A DNA stretch of 64,000 bases, taken from NCBI RefSeq assembly GCF_017743935.1, contig NZ_JAGHRE010000010.1:62001-126000 (forward strand), in the 5' to 3' direction. The translations under genes and the position numbers were made by a program. The notes beneath the pieces were generated by a model. The model made no database searches. It was not told the DNA's origin and saw only the letters and a program-made list of their open reading frames with translations. Positions within the stretch are counted from its first letter, which is position 1. Every line of letters begins with the position of its first letter. This DNA is from Tropicibacter sp. R16_0. GTDB lineage: Bacteria > Pseudomonadota > Alphaproteobacteria > Rhodobacterales > Rhodobacteraceae. Below are positions 16,378-24,523 of the stretch, piece by piece.

Positions 16378-17196
16378 TCACGCAGTTTCGACGTGCGCCG
16401 CTTCGATCCGCTCCAACCTGTCGCAGAATTCCGTCGCCGCGGCGAGCGTTTCTTCGGGAGCTTCAAGATGGGGCGAGTGGTTGCAATCCAGCTCGACTCG
16501 ATCAACGGGACAATAGGCCCGGTCAGTGATTTCATCCAGCTGTGCCATGGTGCCATATTGGTCGCCATGCCCCTGGATCGCCAGGATGGGAACCCGGATA
16601 TAGTCGATCACCTCGGCCACATTCCAATCGGCAAACCCTGGATCAAGCCAGACATCCGCCCAACCCCGAAACGCACCTTCGGGATCTAGGTGGTATTTAC
16701 TCATCCGCGTCGAAAGGTCGGTGGTATTGAACATGTCGCGCGCCTGCTGGATCTCGGCCAGCCCCATGGGTTCGGTAAAGAAATGCGGGGCCATCAAAAT
16801 CACCCCTCGCACCCGATGATCTTCGACGCTGCCCGCATAGACCGCGGCCATCGTTGCACCGTCGGAATGACCAAATAGGATGCACCGCTGAATGCCTGCC
16901 TGATCCATGATGTGTGGCAGCACTTCAAGCGGCTCTTTGGACTGGTAATCCAACCCGCGCGGCAACTGGATCGGGTCCGAGTTGCCGTAGCCCTGTCGCG
17001 AAAACACCAGCACACCGAACCCGGTGCGGGCCGAAAGCTTTTCGGGGAAATCCCGCCACAGAGCGACGCAGCCCAACCCCTCGTGCAGCAGGACGATCGT
17101 CGGCGCCTGATCCGGTGCAGGGCCGTGACAGGCGTATTCCAAGGCGATACCATTCACCTTCATCGGAAAGCTTGGGGTCAGACTCCATTCGAACAT
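16378..17196 (-). CDS. Alpha/beta hydrolase of the benzoate cluster
   Basis: A 272-residue soluble alpha/beta-hydrolase. The nucleophile elbow is GHSDGAT (Ser about residue 103), a conserved SRQGYGNSD segment precedes it, and a late His near CNHSPHLEAPE would complete the triad. It starts after AAGGGTAAAAG, three bases beyond the benzoate-CoA ligase stop. Related hydrolases occur in other box clusters. A thioesterase releasing trapped acyl-CoAs or a lactone/epoxide-derived by-product hydrolase are both plausible; the substrate cannot be read from the sequence. Confidence 0.85.
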   Translation of the reverse strand: MFEWSLTPSFPMKVNGIALEYACHGPAPDQAPTIVLLHEGLGCVALWRDFPEKLSARTGFGVLVFSRQGYGNSDPIQLPRGLDYQSKEPLEVLPHIMDQAGIQRCILFGHSDGATMAAVYAGSVEDHRVRGVILMAPHFFTEPMGLAEIQQARDMFNTTDLSTRMSKYHLDPEGAFRGWADVWLDPGFADWNVAEVIDYIRVPILAIQGHGDQYGTMAQLDEITDRAYCPVDRVELDCNHSPHLEAPEETLAAATEFCDRLERIEAAHVETA

Positions 17197-17199
17197 CTT

Positions 17200-18726
17200 T
17201 TACCCTTCGCGCAGCTTGAAACGTTGGATCTTGCCCGTTGCGGTCTTGGGCAGATCGTCAACAAAGTCGATCCACCGAGGGTATTTCCATTTCCCTACCT
17301 TGTCTTTGACAAATGTCTGCAACTCTTCGGTCAGATCATCGACCCCGTCCTGCTTGAGAACGATAAAGGCCTTGGGCTTTTCAAGATCCTGCTCGTCCCG
17401 CATTGGAACAACGGCGGCCTCCAATACGGCGGGGTGTGCGCTCAGCGCCTGCTCGACCTCGAACGGCGACACCCAGATGCCGGACACCTTGAACATGTCG
17501 TCGGTGCGCCCGCAGTACACATACCGCCCGCTTTCCGTCAGCTCATATTTGTCGCCGGTGCGGGTCCATTCTCCTTCGAATGTCGCCCGGCTTTTGTCGC
17601 GCTTGTTCCAATAGCCGTCCGCTGCTGACGCTCCGCGCACCAAAAGCTCACCCAATCCGCCGGCAGGAACGTCATTGCCATCTTCGTCGACCAACCGGAC
17701 CTCATATCCAGGCACCGGGCGACCCGACGTGCCATAGGCCACATCATCTGGCGCATTCGACAGAAAGATGTGCAGCATTTCAGTCGAACCAACACCATCC
17801 AAGATGTCGGTTCCCCAAAGACCACGCCACGCGGTTCCGATGTCTTCGGGCAAGGCCTCTCCGGCTGAAATGCAGCGCCGCAGCTTGGTGTCCGGCACAT
17901 CGCTTTGCTCGAGCAAGGCAACCGTCGCGGCATAGAGGGTGGGCACCCCACAAAACACGGTGGGTTTCTCGTCACGCAGGATCTGTACGGTCATCTCGGG
18001 CGTAGGGCGGCCATTGAACAGGATGGTTTCAGCACCCACGGACATGGGGAAGGTCATGGCGTTGCCCAATCCATAAGCAAAAAACAGCTTTGCTGCAGAA
18101 TAGACCACATCGCCTGGTTCGATCTGCAACACTTGCGCGCCATAGGTATCGGCCGTGGCCTTGAGGCTGCCGTGAACATGGCGCACCCCTTTGGGCTGTC
18201 CGGTCGACCCGGACGAATAGAGCCAGAATGCCACGTCATCCTCGGACGCATCGACCGTATCGGAAGGGGCACAATCCGCAGTGAAATCCGCATAGCTGAC
18301 GGTGCCCCGGGGCGCGTCACCAATGACGACGATATGGCTCAGATGGCTGGATGCCTTTGCAGCAGGTTCCACGATCGGCCAAAGCTCTTGGCTGACAAAC
18401 AGGATGGTCGCACGGCTGTCTTCCAGGATGGCCTCATAGACCGGGGCGGCCAGTAGGGTATTGAGGGGCACAGGGACCACGCCCGCTTTCATGCAGCCCC
18501 AAAAGATCTGCGGAAACTCGATCTGATCCAGGACAAGCATGACGGCCCGCGCCTCACGCGGGATGCCTGCACGGGTCAACGCGGTGGCCACGACACCGGC
18601 CCCTTCGGCCAAGGCACCATAGGTCAGGGACCGCTTTTCCCCAGCCGCCTCGCGAAAGGCCGACCTGTCACCGCGCCCTTCGCTGACATGACGATCCACA
18701 AAATATTGCGCTGCGTTTCCGCTCAT
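17200..18726 (-). CDS. bclA: Benzoate-CoA ligase
   Basis: AMP-forming ligase of 508 residues that activates benzoate to benzoyl-CoA, the entry step of the box pathway. ANL-family motifs are all present: P-loop YSSGSTGQPKGV, the GVGSTEM core motif, the hinge-region GRTDDMFKVSGIWVSP and the C-terminal catalytic Lys in PKTATGKIQR. AFFYAYGLGN-type sequence (LFFAYGLGNAMTFP) is typical of benzoate-CoA ligases. The start at 18726 (MSGNAAQYF) follows GGGAGGGGTGG; an open extension to 18813 is unsupported. Two TGCA-type operators lie 109-155 bp upstream. It leads a unit with the alpha/beta hydrolase and DUF309 genes. Confidence 0.95.
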   Translation of the reverse strand: MSGNAAQYFVDRHVSEGRGDRSAFREAAGEKRSLTYGALAEGAGVVATALTRAGIPREARAVMLVLDQIEFPQIFWGCMKAGVVPVPLNTLLAAPVYEAILEDSRATILFVSQELWPIVEPAAKASSHLSHIVVIGDAPRGTVSYADFTADCAPSDTVDASEDDVAFWLYSSGSTGQPKGVRHVHGSLKATADTYGAQVLQIEPGDVVYSAAKLFFAYGLGNAMTFPMSVGAETILFNGRPTPEMTVQILRDEKPTVFCGVPTLYAATVALLEQSDVPDTKLRRCISAGEALPEDIGTAWRGLWGTDILDGVGSTEMLHIFLSNAPDDVAYGTSGRPVPGYEVRLVDEDGNDVPAGGLGELLVRGASAADGYWNKRDKSRATFEGEWTRTGDKYELTESGRYVYCGRTDDMFKVSGIWVSPFEVEQALSAHPAVLEAAVVPMRDEQDLEKPKAFIVLKQDGVDDLTEELQTFVKDKVGKWKYPRWIDFVDDLPKTATGKIQRFKLREG

Positions 18727-19178
18727 CCACCCCTCCCTGACGTGATTGGCCGGAGCAGCGCGCGAGCGGCTCCTCCGATCCGACTCGCGCGCGCCTCTCC
18801 CCTGCCGCGCCATAATGCATTCGGACTCAGTATATGCAAGATAATGCTCATCACGAAAGTGGGAACTTGCACTTTATCGCATATTTTTCTGAATCCCCGC
18901 GATTGCCCGACCTGTGTCGGACACACCTGCAATCGCCAAAAACCGTGCAAAGTCACGTTGGTTGACCATTCGCATTGCGTTTCTGGGGACCGCCGATTGT
19001 GGCTGAACTGGCCGAGTAGACACATTGCGTTAAGGTCAATTCACTGATTTCATCCCCTTCACCTTGAAACGCACCCGACCACAGCCGTTCCACGATTGGC
19101 AAAGCTGCTGAGCAATATCTTTGTCCGCCGTGCGTCAGCCATGGATACATTTGATTGGACCACCCCTTGAGCACCTAC
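18727..19178. promoter_or_regulatory. Divergent control region of bclA with BoxR-type operators
   Basis: About 450 bp without a supported gene between bclA (minus) and the Nudix gene (plus). It contains ATAATGCAT at 18812-18820, TGCAAGATAATGCT at 18835-18848 (identical to the boxR-upstream site) and TGCA-N6-CGCA at 18868-18881. The part from about 18890 to 19178 holds only short frames without recognisable domains. Confidence 0.65.
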
Positions 19179-19802
19179 ATGTTTAACCAAGACCTCCTGT
19201 TGCGGGTCCAAGCCAATCTCGAGCAGTTTTCGGTACAGCCCAACACGCAAGCAGAGTTGCGAAAGGCAGCCGTTGCCATAGTGATCACGCAACATGTTGA
19301 GACGGGCGAAGGTTGTATTCTGATGACATTGAGACCCTCGAAGCTGAATCGCCATGGCGGGCAATACGCCCTTCCTGGCGGTCGTCTGGACGAAGGTGAG
19401 CACGATGTCCAAGCCGCCCTCAGAGAGTTGCACGAAGAGTTGGGGCTGGAGCTGGAGGCCGGTTCTGTTCTTGGTCAGCTCGATGTTTTCCCCACAAGGT
19501 CCGGCTTTCAAATTTCGCCAATCGTGGTTGCCACCTCGGGTCCGGTGGACCTAAGCCCCGACCCAGCAGAAGTAGAGCAGGTGTTTCATTTGCCGTTGTC
19601 AGAGCTTGACGACCCTGAGATCCCAAGGCTTGAAGAGAGCCCAAACAGTGAGCACCCGGTGCTGTCGGCATTCTTTCCGACTTTGGGCCACTACATGTAT
19701 GCGCCAACGGCCGCCATCCTGTATCAGTTCCGTGAGGCTGCGTTGCATGGACGACAAACCCGCGTCTCGCACTTTGACCAACCCACATTTGCCTGGAAAT
19801 AG
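19179..19802 (+). CDS. Nudix hydrolase, CoA-pyrophosphatase-like
   Basis: About 207 residues with a complete Nudix box: GRLDEG, then E, then RELHEELGL matching G-x5-E-x7-REUxEExGU (about residues 68-90). The RPSKLNRHGGQYALPGG stretch just before it resembles the LLTxRs-xLrxHxGqvsFPGG motif of CoA diphosphatases (NudL/PCD1), so hydrolysis of CoA or acyl-CoA is the best guess. The ATG at 19179 is chosen; TTG at 19155 in the same frame would add eight residues, and neither has a strong ribosome-binding site. It is transcribed away from bclA. Confidence 0.85.
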   Translation: MFNQDLLLRVQANLEQFSVQPNTQAELRKAAVAIVITQHVETGEGCILMTLRPSKLNRHGGQYALPGGRLDEGEHDVQAALRELHEELGLELEAGSVLGQLDVFPTRSGFQISPIVVATSGPVDLSPDPAEVEQVFHLPLSELDDPEIPRLEESPNSEHPVLSAFFPTLGHYMYAPTAAILYQFREAALHGRQTRVSHFDQPTFAWK

Positions 19803-19837
19803 CGCCCAAAGACCTTGGTGAGATCGCTGCCCGGACA

Positions 19838-19851
19838 AGCTGTATACAATT
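19838..19851. promoter_or_regulatory. GntR-type operator upstream of gntR
   Basis: AGCTGTATACAATT, a near-palindrome of the TTGTATACAA type bound by FCD-family GntR proteins. The same 14 bp occurs in reverse complement at 23275-23288 before the ThDP-enzyme gene. It lies 86 bp before the GntR start, fitting autoregulation. Confidence 0.65.
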
Positions 19852-19936
19852 CCGCATCCACTATTGTGGGCAATTCTGTTGACATTCCAAATGGCTTCAG
19901 CAAAAACAGATCAGTCAATGGAAAAGGCATCCACAG

Positions 19937-20599
19937 ATGAGCACAAGCGTTGATTTGGTCTATGAACAAGTCCGTCAGATGGCCGCCAATTTCGAGTTCA
20001 AGCCAGCCGAGCGGATCAACGAAAGCGAACTGTCCAAACAGCTGGGTGCCAGCCGAACCCCCCTGCGCGAAGCAATGAACCGGCTAACAGCCGAAGGTCT
20101 GTTAGTGTTCGAACCGGGGCGTGGGTTCTTTTGTCAGCCATTGACGCCAGAGCTGGTTGTTCATTTGTATGAGGTTCGCGAGGCATTGGAAACAGCGGCC
20201 ATTCGCGCCGCTGTCGAGCGTGCAGGCGATGATGACATTGCAGCGATCCGGCAGTTTTTGTCGGACACGGCTGAACGCTACGCCGACGGCACACCCACCA
20301 AGGAAATCGTGCGCCTGGACGAAGAGTTTCATCTGATGATCGCGGGGCTGTCCGGCAACCCCGAGTTGGTCAACATGATCAAGCTGACCTACGAACGTAT
20401 CCGTTATGTGCGCTGGATCGCGATGCGCGAGCGGATCGACATCACCCATTCAGCGCATCTGCATATCTTCGAGGCGCTGGAAAACCGCGACGCGCAAGCT
20501 GCCGAAGACCGCATGCGCACGCATATCAAGACCCATAACGCCGAGGCGACCGAGATTGTGGGCAAGGCGTACAGCAACCTTTACGTCCCTCAACACTAG
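19937..20599 (+). CDS. GntR family (FCD) transcriptional regulator
   Basis: A 220-residue regulator. The N-terminal winged helix includes ELSKQLGASRTPLREAMNRL (about 30-50). The C-terminal FCD domain is all helical with the usual metal-binding positions (Asp in VRLDEEFH and later His residues). FadR/VanR-type proteins of this kind sense carboxylic acids. It stands 25 bp before the racemase-family gene on the same strand. A matching operator sits before the oppositely oriented ThDP gene, so it likely controls both. Confidence 0.92.
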   Translation: MSTSVDLVYEQVRQMAANFEFKPAERINESELSKQLGASRTPLREAMNRLTAEGLLVFEPGRGFFCQPLTPELVVHLYEVREALETAAIRAAVERAGDDDIAAIRQFLSDTAERYADGTPTKEIVRLDEEFHLMIAGLSGNPELVNMIKLTYERIRYVRWIAMRERIDITHSAHLHIFEALENRDAQAAEDRMRTHIKTHNAEATEIVGKAYSNLYVPQH

Positions 20600-20623
20600 G
20601 CTTTTCGGGAAAGGGCCCAAGCA

Positions 20624-21379
20624 ATGGCAACCGAATTTGGTGGAAAATCCGTCTATGGCGCTGTGCTGGGCATCCTGATGCTCGAAGCCCGCTTTCCGCG
20701 CATCTATGGTGACATCGGCAACGCCACCACCTGGCCGTTTCCGGTGCAATACCGTGTGGTCAAAGGGGCCAGTCCCGACAAGGTCGTGCGCAAGGATCCG
20801 ATGCTGCTGGTCGATGATTTCATTGCCGCCGCCAATGAGCTGGTCGAAAGCGGCTGCGATGGGATCACCACCAACTGCGGGTTTCTGGCGCTGACACAGG
20901 ACCGGATCGCCAAGGCAGTACCGGTCCCGGTTGCAACATCGTCCCTGATGCAAATTCCGATGGTTCAAGCGCTGATGGGGCCTGGCAAGAAGGTCGCGGT
21001 TCTGACGATTTCCAAGACCACGCTGACCCCGGCCCATATGAAGGCTGCGGGCGTGTCGGACCTAGAAGACGTGCCAATTTTCGGAACCGATGGCGGCCGC
21101 GCCTTTACCCGTTGCATTCTGGATGATCACCCAGAAATCGACTTTGACGCTTGCCGTCAGGACATGATTGACGCAGCACGCGAGATTGTTGAGACGGACC
21201 GGGACATTGGCGCGATCGTCCTAGAATGCACCAACATGGTGCCCTACGCCCGCGACGTGCGAAAGGTCACGGGACTGCCTGTATATTCGATCTATTCCTT
21301 CGTGAACTGGTTCCATCAGGGGCTGATGCCGCAGCGGTTCCCTTTAGAGCTCGACGATCCCCGCGCGGGCCTGTTCTAA
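20624..21379 (+). CDS. Asp/Glu/hydantoin racemase-superfamily protein
   Basis: A 251-residue two-domain protein of the Asp/Glu racemase fold. The two catalytic Cys positions are present: TTNCGFLAL (about residue 86) and LECTNMVPYA (about residue 206), which together act as acid and base in cofactor-independent racemases and maleate isomerases. It is cotranscribed with the upstream GntR regulator. Relatives include aspartate racemase, maleate cis-trans isomerase and arylmalonate decarboxylase; the exact substrate is not deducible. In context, epimerisation or isomerisation of the carboxylate imported by the neighbouring TTT transporter is likely. Confidence 0.88.
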   Translation: MATEFGGKSVYGAVLGILMLEARFPRIYGDIGNATTWPFPVQYRVVKGASPDKVVRKDPMLLVDDFIAAANELVESGCDGITTNCGFLALTQDRIAKAVPVPVATSSLMQIPMVQALMGPGKKVAVLTISKTTLTPAHMKAAGVSDLEDVPIFGTDGGRAFTRCILDDHPEIDFDACRQDMIDAAREIVETDRDIGAIVLECTNMVPYARDVRKVTGLPVYSIYSFVNWFHQGLMPQRFPLELDDPRAGLF

Positions 21380-21419
21380 AGCTCGTTTCTCTGCCTGACG
21401 GCTCGAAAGGAAAAGAAAG

Positions 21420-21468
21420 CAGCGGCCGCGCCGGGGGAGTAATTCTTACTCCCCCGGCGCGGCCGCTG
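21420..21468. terminator. Perfect 23-bp hairpin between convergent genes
   Basis: Bases 21420-21442 are exactly complementary to 21446-21468, leaving a three-base loop (TTC). The stem contains a NotI-type GCGGCCGC and a run of five G. There is no T-tract on either strand. It separates the racemase-family gene from the convergent ThDP-enzyme gene, so a bidirectional terminator is the simplest role. Confidence 0.7.
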
Positions 21469-21506
21469 CCCTGCGTTCCGTGATCCGGAGATGAACAGCT
21501 TGGACG

Positions 21507-23240
21507 CTACTCAAAGTAAGGCAAGTTCTTTGCCTTCGCGGCCCGCACCCAGTTGGGCACGAAAGGGATGATCTTGTCCTGCGTCGGCACCATCATCTCG
21601 ACAAAGCTGGCGCCGTCGTGATCAAGCGCCTCTTGCAGGATCGCTTCAATCTGATCCTCGTTGGTGATCCGCGCTGTCTTGAACCCGAACGCTTCGGCCA
21701 GTTTGACATAATCCACCGCACCAAAATCGGTCGACCAAGGCTCGTCCACATCATCCAGCAGGATCGCCTCACCCCGGATCCAGCCAAAGCTATCGTTGCG
21801 ATTAAGGATGACCGTAACATTCTTGCCCGACCGGCGGATGGTCTCCATGTCACCCAACACAAAGCCAAAGGATCCGTCCCCGGTGAACGAGATGATCGGT
21901 CCATCAGAGGCATAGGACGCGCCCAGCCCTGCAGGAACAGAATAGCCCAATGCCCCCATCGAGTAGTTGGTGATGTAGCGCCGTCCCGGTTCCTTGATCG
22001 TCAACAAGGCCGAAGGGTAGATTGCACTTACCCCCGGTTCAGACGTGATGATCGCATTGGCGGGCAGGATCTTGTCCAACGCCTGGCTCAGCTTGACCGG
22101 GGAAACTGTACCCTCGGGCATCGGGATGTTGGAATTGAACACCTTGTCCAATGCCGTCATTTTGATCGGGTTCAGGTCGATCTCATCGCGGATCAGATTG
22201 GGGTGCTCGGACCTGATGATCTCAACCATGTATTCCAATGTCGCGCGCGCGTCCCCGACCAGACCCACCTTAACCGGGAACATGTTGCCAACATGCGCCT
22301 CAGCAATATCCAGATGCAGGAACGTCTTGGCTTTGGGATCACCATATAGCCGCCAATGGTCCGTGGCCGCGCTGTCGGTATTGCTACCCACGAAAAAGAT
22401 CGTGTCTGCTTCACGCACGTAAGTGTTCGAATACTCCATGCCGCCGCGCCCGCCGATCACCCGCAGCGCAAGAGGATGGTTTTCCGGGATCGTGCCTTTG
22501 CCGGGTGTCGTCGTAGCAACCGGGATCTGCAACAGCTCTGCCAAGTCCAGAACCGCCTGCGTAGCGCGCGAAATCAATGCGCCCTGCCCGCAGACGATGG
22601 CGGGTTGTTTGGCGGCCAGCAGCACATCTATGGCCTCGCGAATTTTGCCGTGATCCGCGACCGGGCGATGCGCGGGATAGCTGCCGTATTCGGGCGACGC
22701 ATAAAGGTCATCAACCTCGGCCTCTTCGTGAAAGACGTTGATCGGCACGCGAATATGTACCGGTGCCGGACGGCCTGAGGTCGCTACACGGAACGCCCGA
22801 CGCAACATGAACGGAATTTCACGTGCGTTGGTCAGGGTAAAGCTTTCCTTGCAGATGCTGTCATAGAGCGCGGTTTGATCGACGCCGGTCAGCCCGTGCT
22901 TCTTGTCCTGATTGAGCGGAATGTCCGAGCTGAAGTAGATGATCGGGACAGAGCTCAGATAGGCCTCGGTGATGCCGGGGGTACAATGGGTGACACCGGG
23001 GCTTGGCGCCTCGAGCACACAAGGTTTGCCGGTGATCTTGGCATAGGCCTCGGCCGCGTAGGCCGCTGTGCGTTCATCCCGGGTCAGCACGTATTCGATG
23101 TTCGAGTTTTCGCGCCACTCCTTGTACCAGCCGATTGTCGTCTCTCCTGGCAAGCCGAACACATGTTCGACGCCGTGCAATTCCAGCATTTTCAGGATGA
23201 TCTGAGCGCCATTCAGGGTGGCCGGTGTGGTGTTGGTCAT
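21507..23240 (-). CDS. ThDP-dependent enzyme, acetolactate-synthase-like
   Basis: A 577-residue member of the acetolactate synthase/benzoylformate decarboxylase superfamily. The N-terminal Pyr domain has the ThDP-activating Glu in LTRDERTAAYAAEAYAK (about 50-60). The C-terminal PP domain has the GDGSFGF...NRNDSFG metal/diphosphate motif. The start at 23240 is chosen over an unsupported extension to 23318; the GntR-type operator lies 35 bp upstream. It is not obviously IlvB, sulfoacetaldehyde acetyltransferase or oxalyl-CoA decarboxylase. Decarboxylation or carboligation of a 2-oxo acid derived from the imported substrate is inferred from its neighbours. Confidence 0.85.
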   Translation of the reverse strand: MTNTTPATLNGAQIILKMLELHGVEHVFGLPGETTIGWYKEWRENSNIEYVLTRDERTAAYAAEAYAKITGKPCVLEAPSPGVTHCTPGITEAYLSSVPIIYFSSDIPLNQDKKHGLTGVDQTALYDSICKESFTLTNAREIPFMLRRAFRVATSGRPAPVHIRVPINVFHEEAEVDDLYASPEYGSYPAHRPVADHGKIREAIDVLLAAKQPAIVCGQGALISRATQAVLDLAELLQIPVATTTPGKGTIPENHPLALRVIGGRGGMEYSNTYVREADTIFFVGSNTDSAATDHWRLYGDPKAKTFLHLDIAEAHVGNMFPVKVGLVGDARATLEYMVEIIRSEHPNLIRDEIDLNPIKMTALDKVFNSNIPMPEGTVSPVKLSQALDKILPANAIITSEPGVSAIYPSALLTIKEPGRRYITNYSMGALGYSVPAGLGASYASDGPIISFTGDGSFGFVLGDMETIRRSGKNVTVILNRNDSFGWIRGEAILLDDVDEPWSTDFGAVDYVKLAEAFGFKTARITNEDQIEAILQEALDHDGASFVEMMVPTQDKIIPFVPNWVRAAKAKNLPYFE

Positions 23241-23274
23241 CACAAGGGGGTCCAATCGGATCAGGGAGTCGCAA

Positions 23275-23288
23275 AATTGTATACAGCT
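23275..23288. promoter_or_regulatory. GntR-type operator upstream of the ThDP gene
   Basis: AATTGTATACAGCT, the exact reverse complement of the site at 19838-19851 upstream of the GntR gene. Its position 35 bp before the start codon would block transcription initiation, consistent with repression. Confidence 0.65.
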
Positions 23289-23350
23289 TGTAATACCATT
23301 TTCCACACAGATCAACATTCAGATTTCTGATCACCGTACTTCGCCACCAA

Positions 23351-23389
23351 AACAAAAGAGCCGCCGATCCGAAGCGGGATCGACGGCTC
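23351..23389 (-). terminator. Rho-independent terminator after the TctCBA-lyase operon
   Basis: Read on the minus strand, GAGCCGTCGATCC pairs with GGATCGGCGGCTC (one mismatch) around a CGCTTC loop and is followed by TTTTGTTTTGG. It separates the lyase gene from the ThDP gene, which has its own operator. Confidence 0.8.
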
Positions 23390-23440
23390 ACGGGGAGAGA
23401 CCCGGTCCATTTCATCTCCGGACCAGGCGAGGGAGTTCGC

Positions 23441-24523
23441 TCAAGCCGCGCCTGGCAGCTTGTTTTGCATTGCGTCACTGTTCACGGTCAGCGTGTTGAA
23501 CATCGTCTCGATCCAGGACACAGCACCTGAGGTCAGCAAAAACACCTCGGGCACGACGACCCATTCGGCAATCCAGACACCGCCCGAGCGTTCGTGCTCG
23601 TGCTGGGTCAGCTCGCCAATCTGTTCCGCCCTTTGACGACCCAAACGGGCCACGGCTTCGCCAAACTCGGACGCACGTTGATTGCATTTATGCCCCATCG
23701 AGGATGAGGCACCTTTGCCCTGTTCATACACCTCATGAACCTCGCCAATGTCCGAAGACGACAGCAGGTTCACGTTGTGCGCAATCTTGCAGAGCGTGGC
23801 ACAGAGTAGCCCCAAGGCCGCCACCACATCAGCCACACCATCGCGGGCGTTTTGCCAATGTGGGTCGGTTGTGAAGAGGCCAAGAGCATCCGCAACACCC
23901 TGTTTGACTTTCGGACCAAAGCCATCCTCATACCCGCGCAAATCACCAACCGGTCCACCGACCTGAACATTCAGGCCACGGCGCGCGGCCTCGGTCAGGG
24001 CATCCGACCGGCGGTTCAACTCGGACTGCCAGAGCGTCAGCTTGGTCGCCAACCGGATTGGAACAGCGTGCTGACCGTTGGTGCGGCCCATCATCCGTGT
24101 ATCGGGATGCGCCGAGATCAAGCGTGCCAGGCCAGTATCGATCCGCCCCAGCATGTCCTGGATGTGCTCCAGCCCGAGTTTCATCTGCAATGCCACGGCA
24201 GTGTCCATGATGTCTTGCGTGGTCGAGCAATGGTGGACATGCGCGCCATGCGCCCCAGCCTTGGACCGCAACTGTTTGACCAGACCAACAATTGGACGCC
24301 CCACCAGCATCATCTCGCGCTGGAGCTCTGCATGATCGAGATCGCAGACCGACACCGCGTTGATGGCCTCGGCCGCTTCGGCCGGGATCAGGCCCAGCTT
24401 GGCCTGTTGCCCAGCCAGAACCTGCTCGACCGTCAGCCAGGCCGACATCGTGGCGTGCTCGGACCAGATCGACCGCATATCAGCGCTGGAAAAGCAGTCG
24501 CGATAGAGGCCGAAGTCAAGCAT
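23441..24523 (-). CDS. Fumarase/aspartase-superfamily lyase
   Basis: A 360-residue member of the adenylosuccinate lyase / 3-carboxy-cis,cis-muconate cycloisomerase branch. The family signature loop reads GASSSMGHKCNQ (about residue 270; consensus GSSxMPxKxN), with its catalytic Ser. The HHCSTTQDIMDTA segment (about 97-109) corresponds to the conserved T/S-x-x-D-x-x-D/N-T region. It is shorter than full ASL proteins, lacking the C-terminal domain. It overlaps tctA by eight bases. Such lyases eliminate from succinyl-type adducts to give fumarate; with a TTT transporter and a racemase-like enzyme, an aspartate- or succinate-adduct could be the substrate. Confidence 0.85.
   Translation of the reverse strand: MLDFGLYRDCFSSADMRSIWSEHATMSAWLTVEQVLAGQQAKLGLIPAEAAEAINAVSVCDLDHAELQREMMLVGRPIVGLVKQLRSKAGAHGAHVHHCSTTQDIMDTAVALQMKLGLEHIQDMLGRIDTGLARLISAHPDTRMMGRTNGQHAVPIRLATKLTLWQSELNRRSDALTEAARRGLNVQVGGPVGDLRGYEDGFGPKVKQGVADALGLFTTDPHWQNARDGVADVVAALGLLCATLCKIAHNVNLLSSSDIGEVHEVYEQGKGASSSMGHKCNQRASEFGEAVARLGRQRAEQIGELTQHEHERSGGVWIAEWVVVPEVFLLTSGAVSWIETMFNTLTVNSDAMQNKLPGAA

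Noticed and set aside
18953-19174. Minus-strand frame in the bclA-Nudix region
   Set aside because: No family match by eye and no ribosome-binding site; it lies in a control region.
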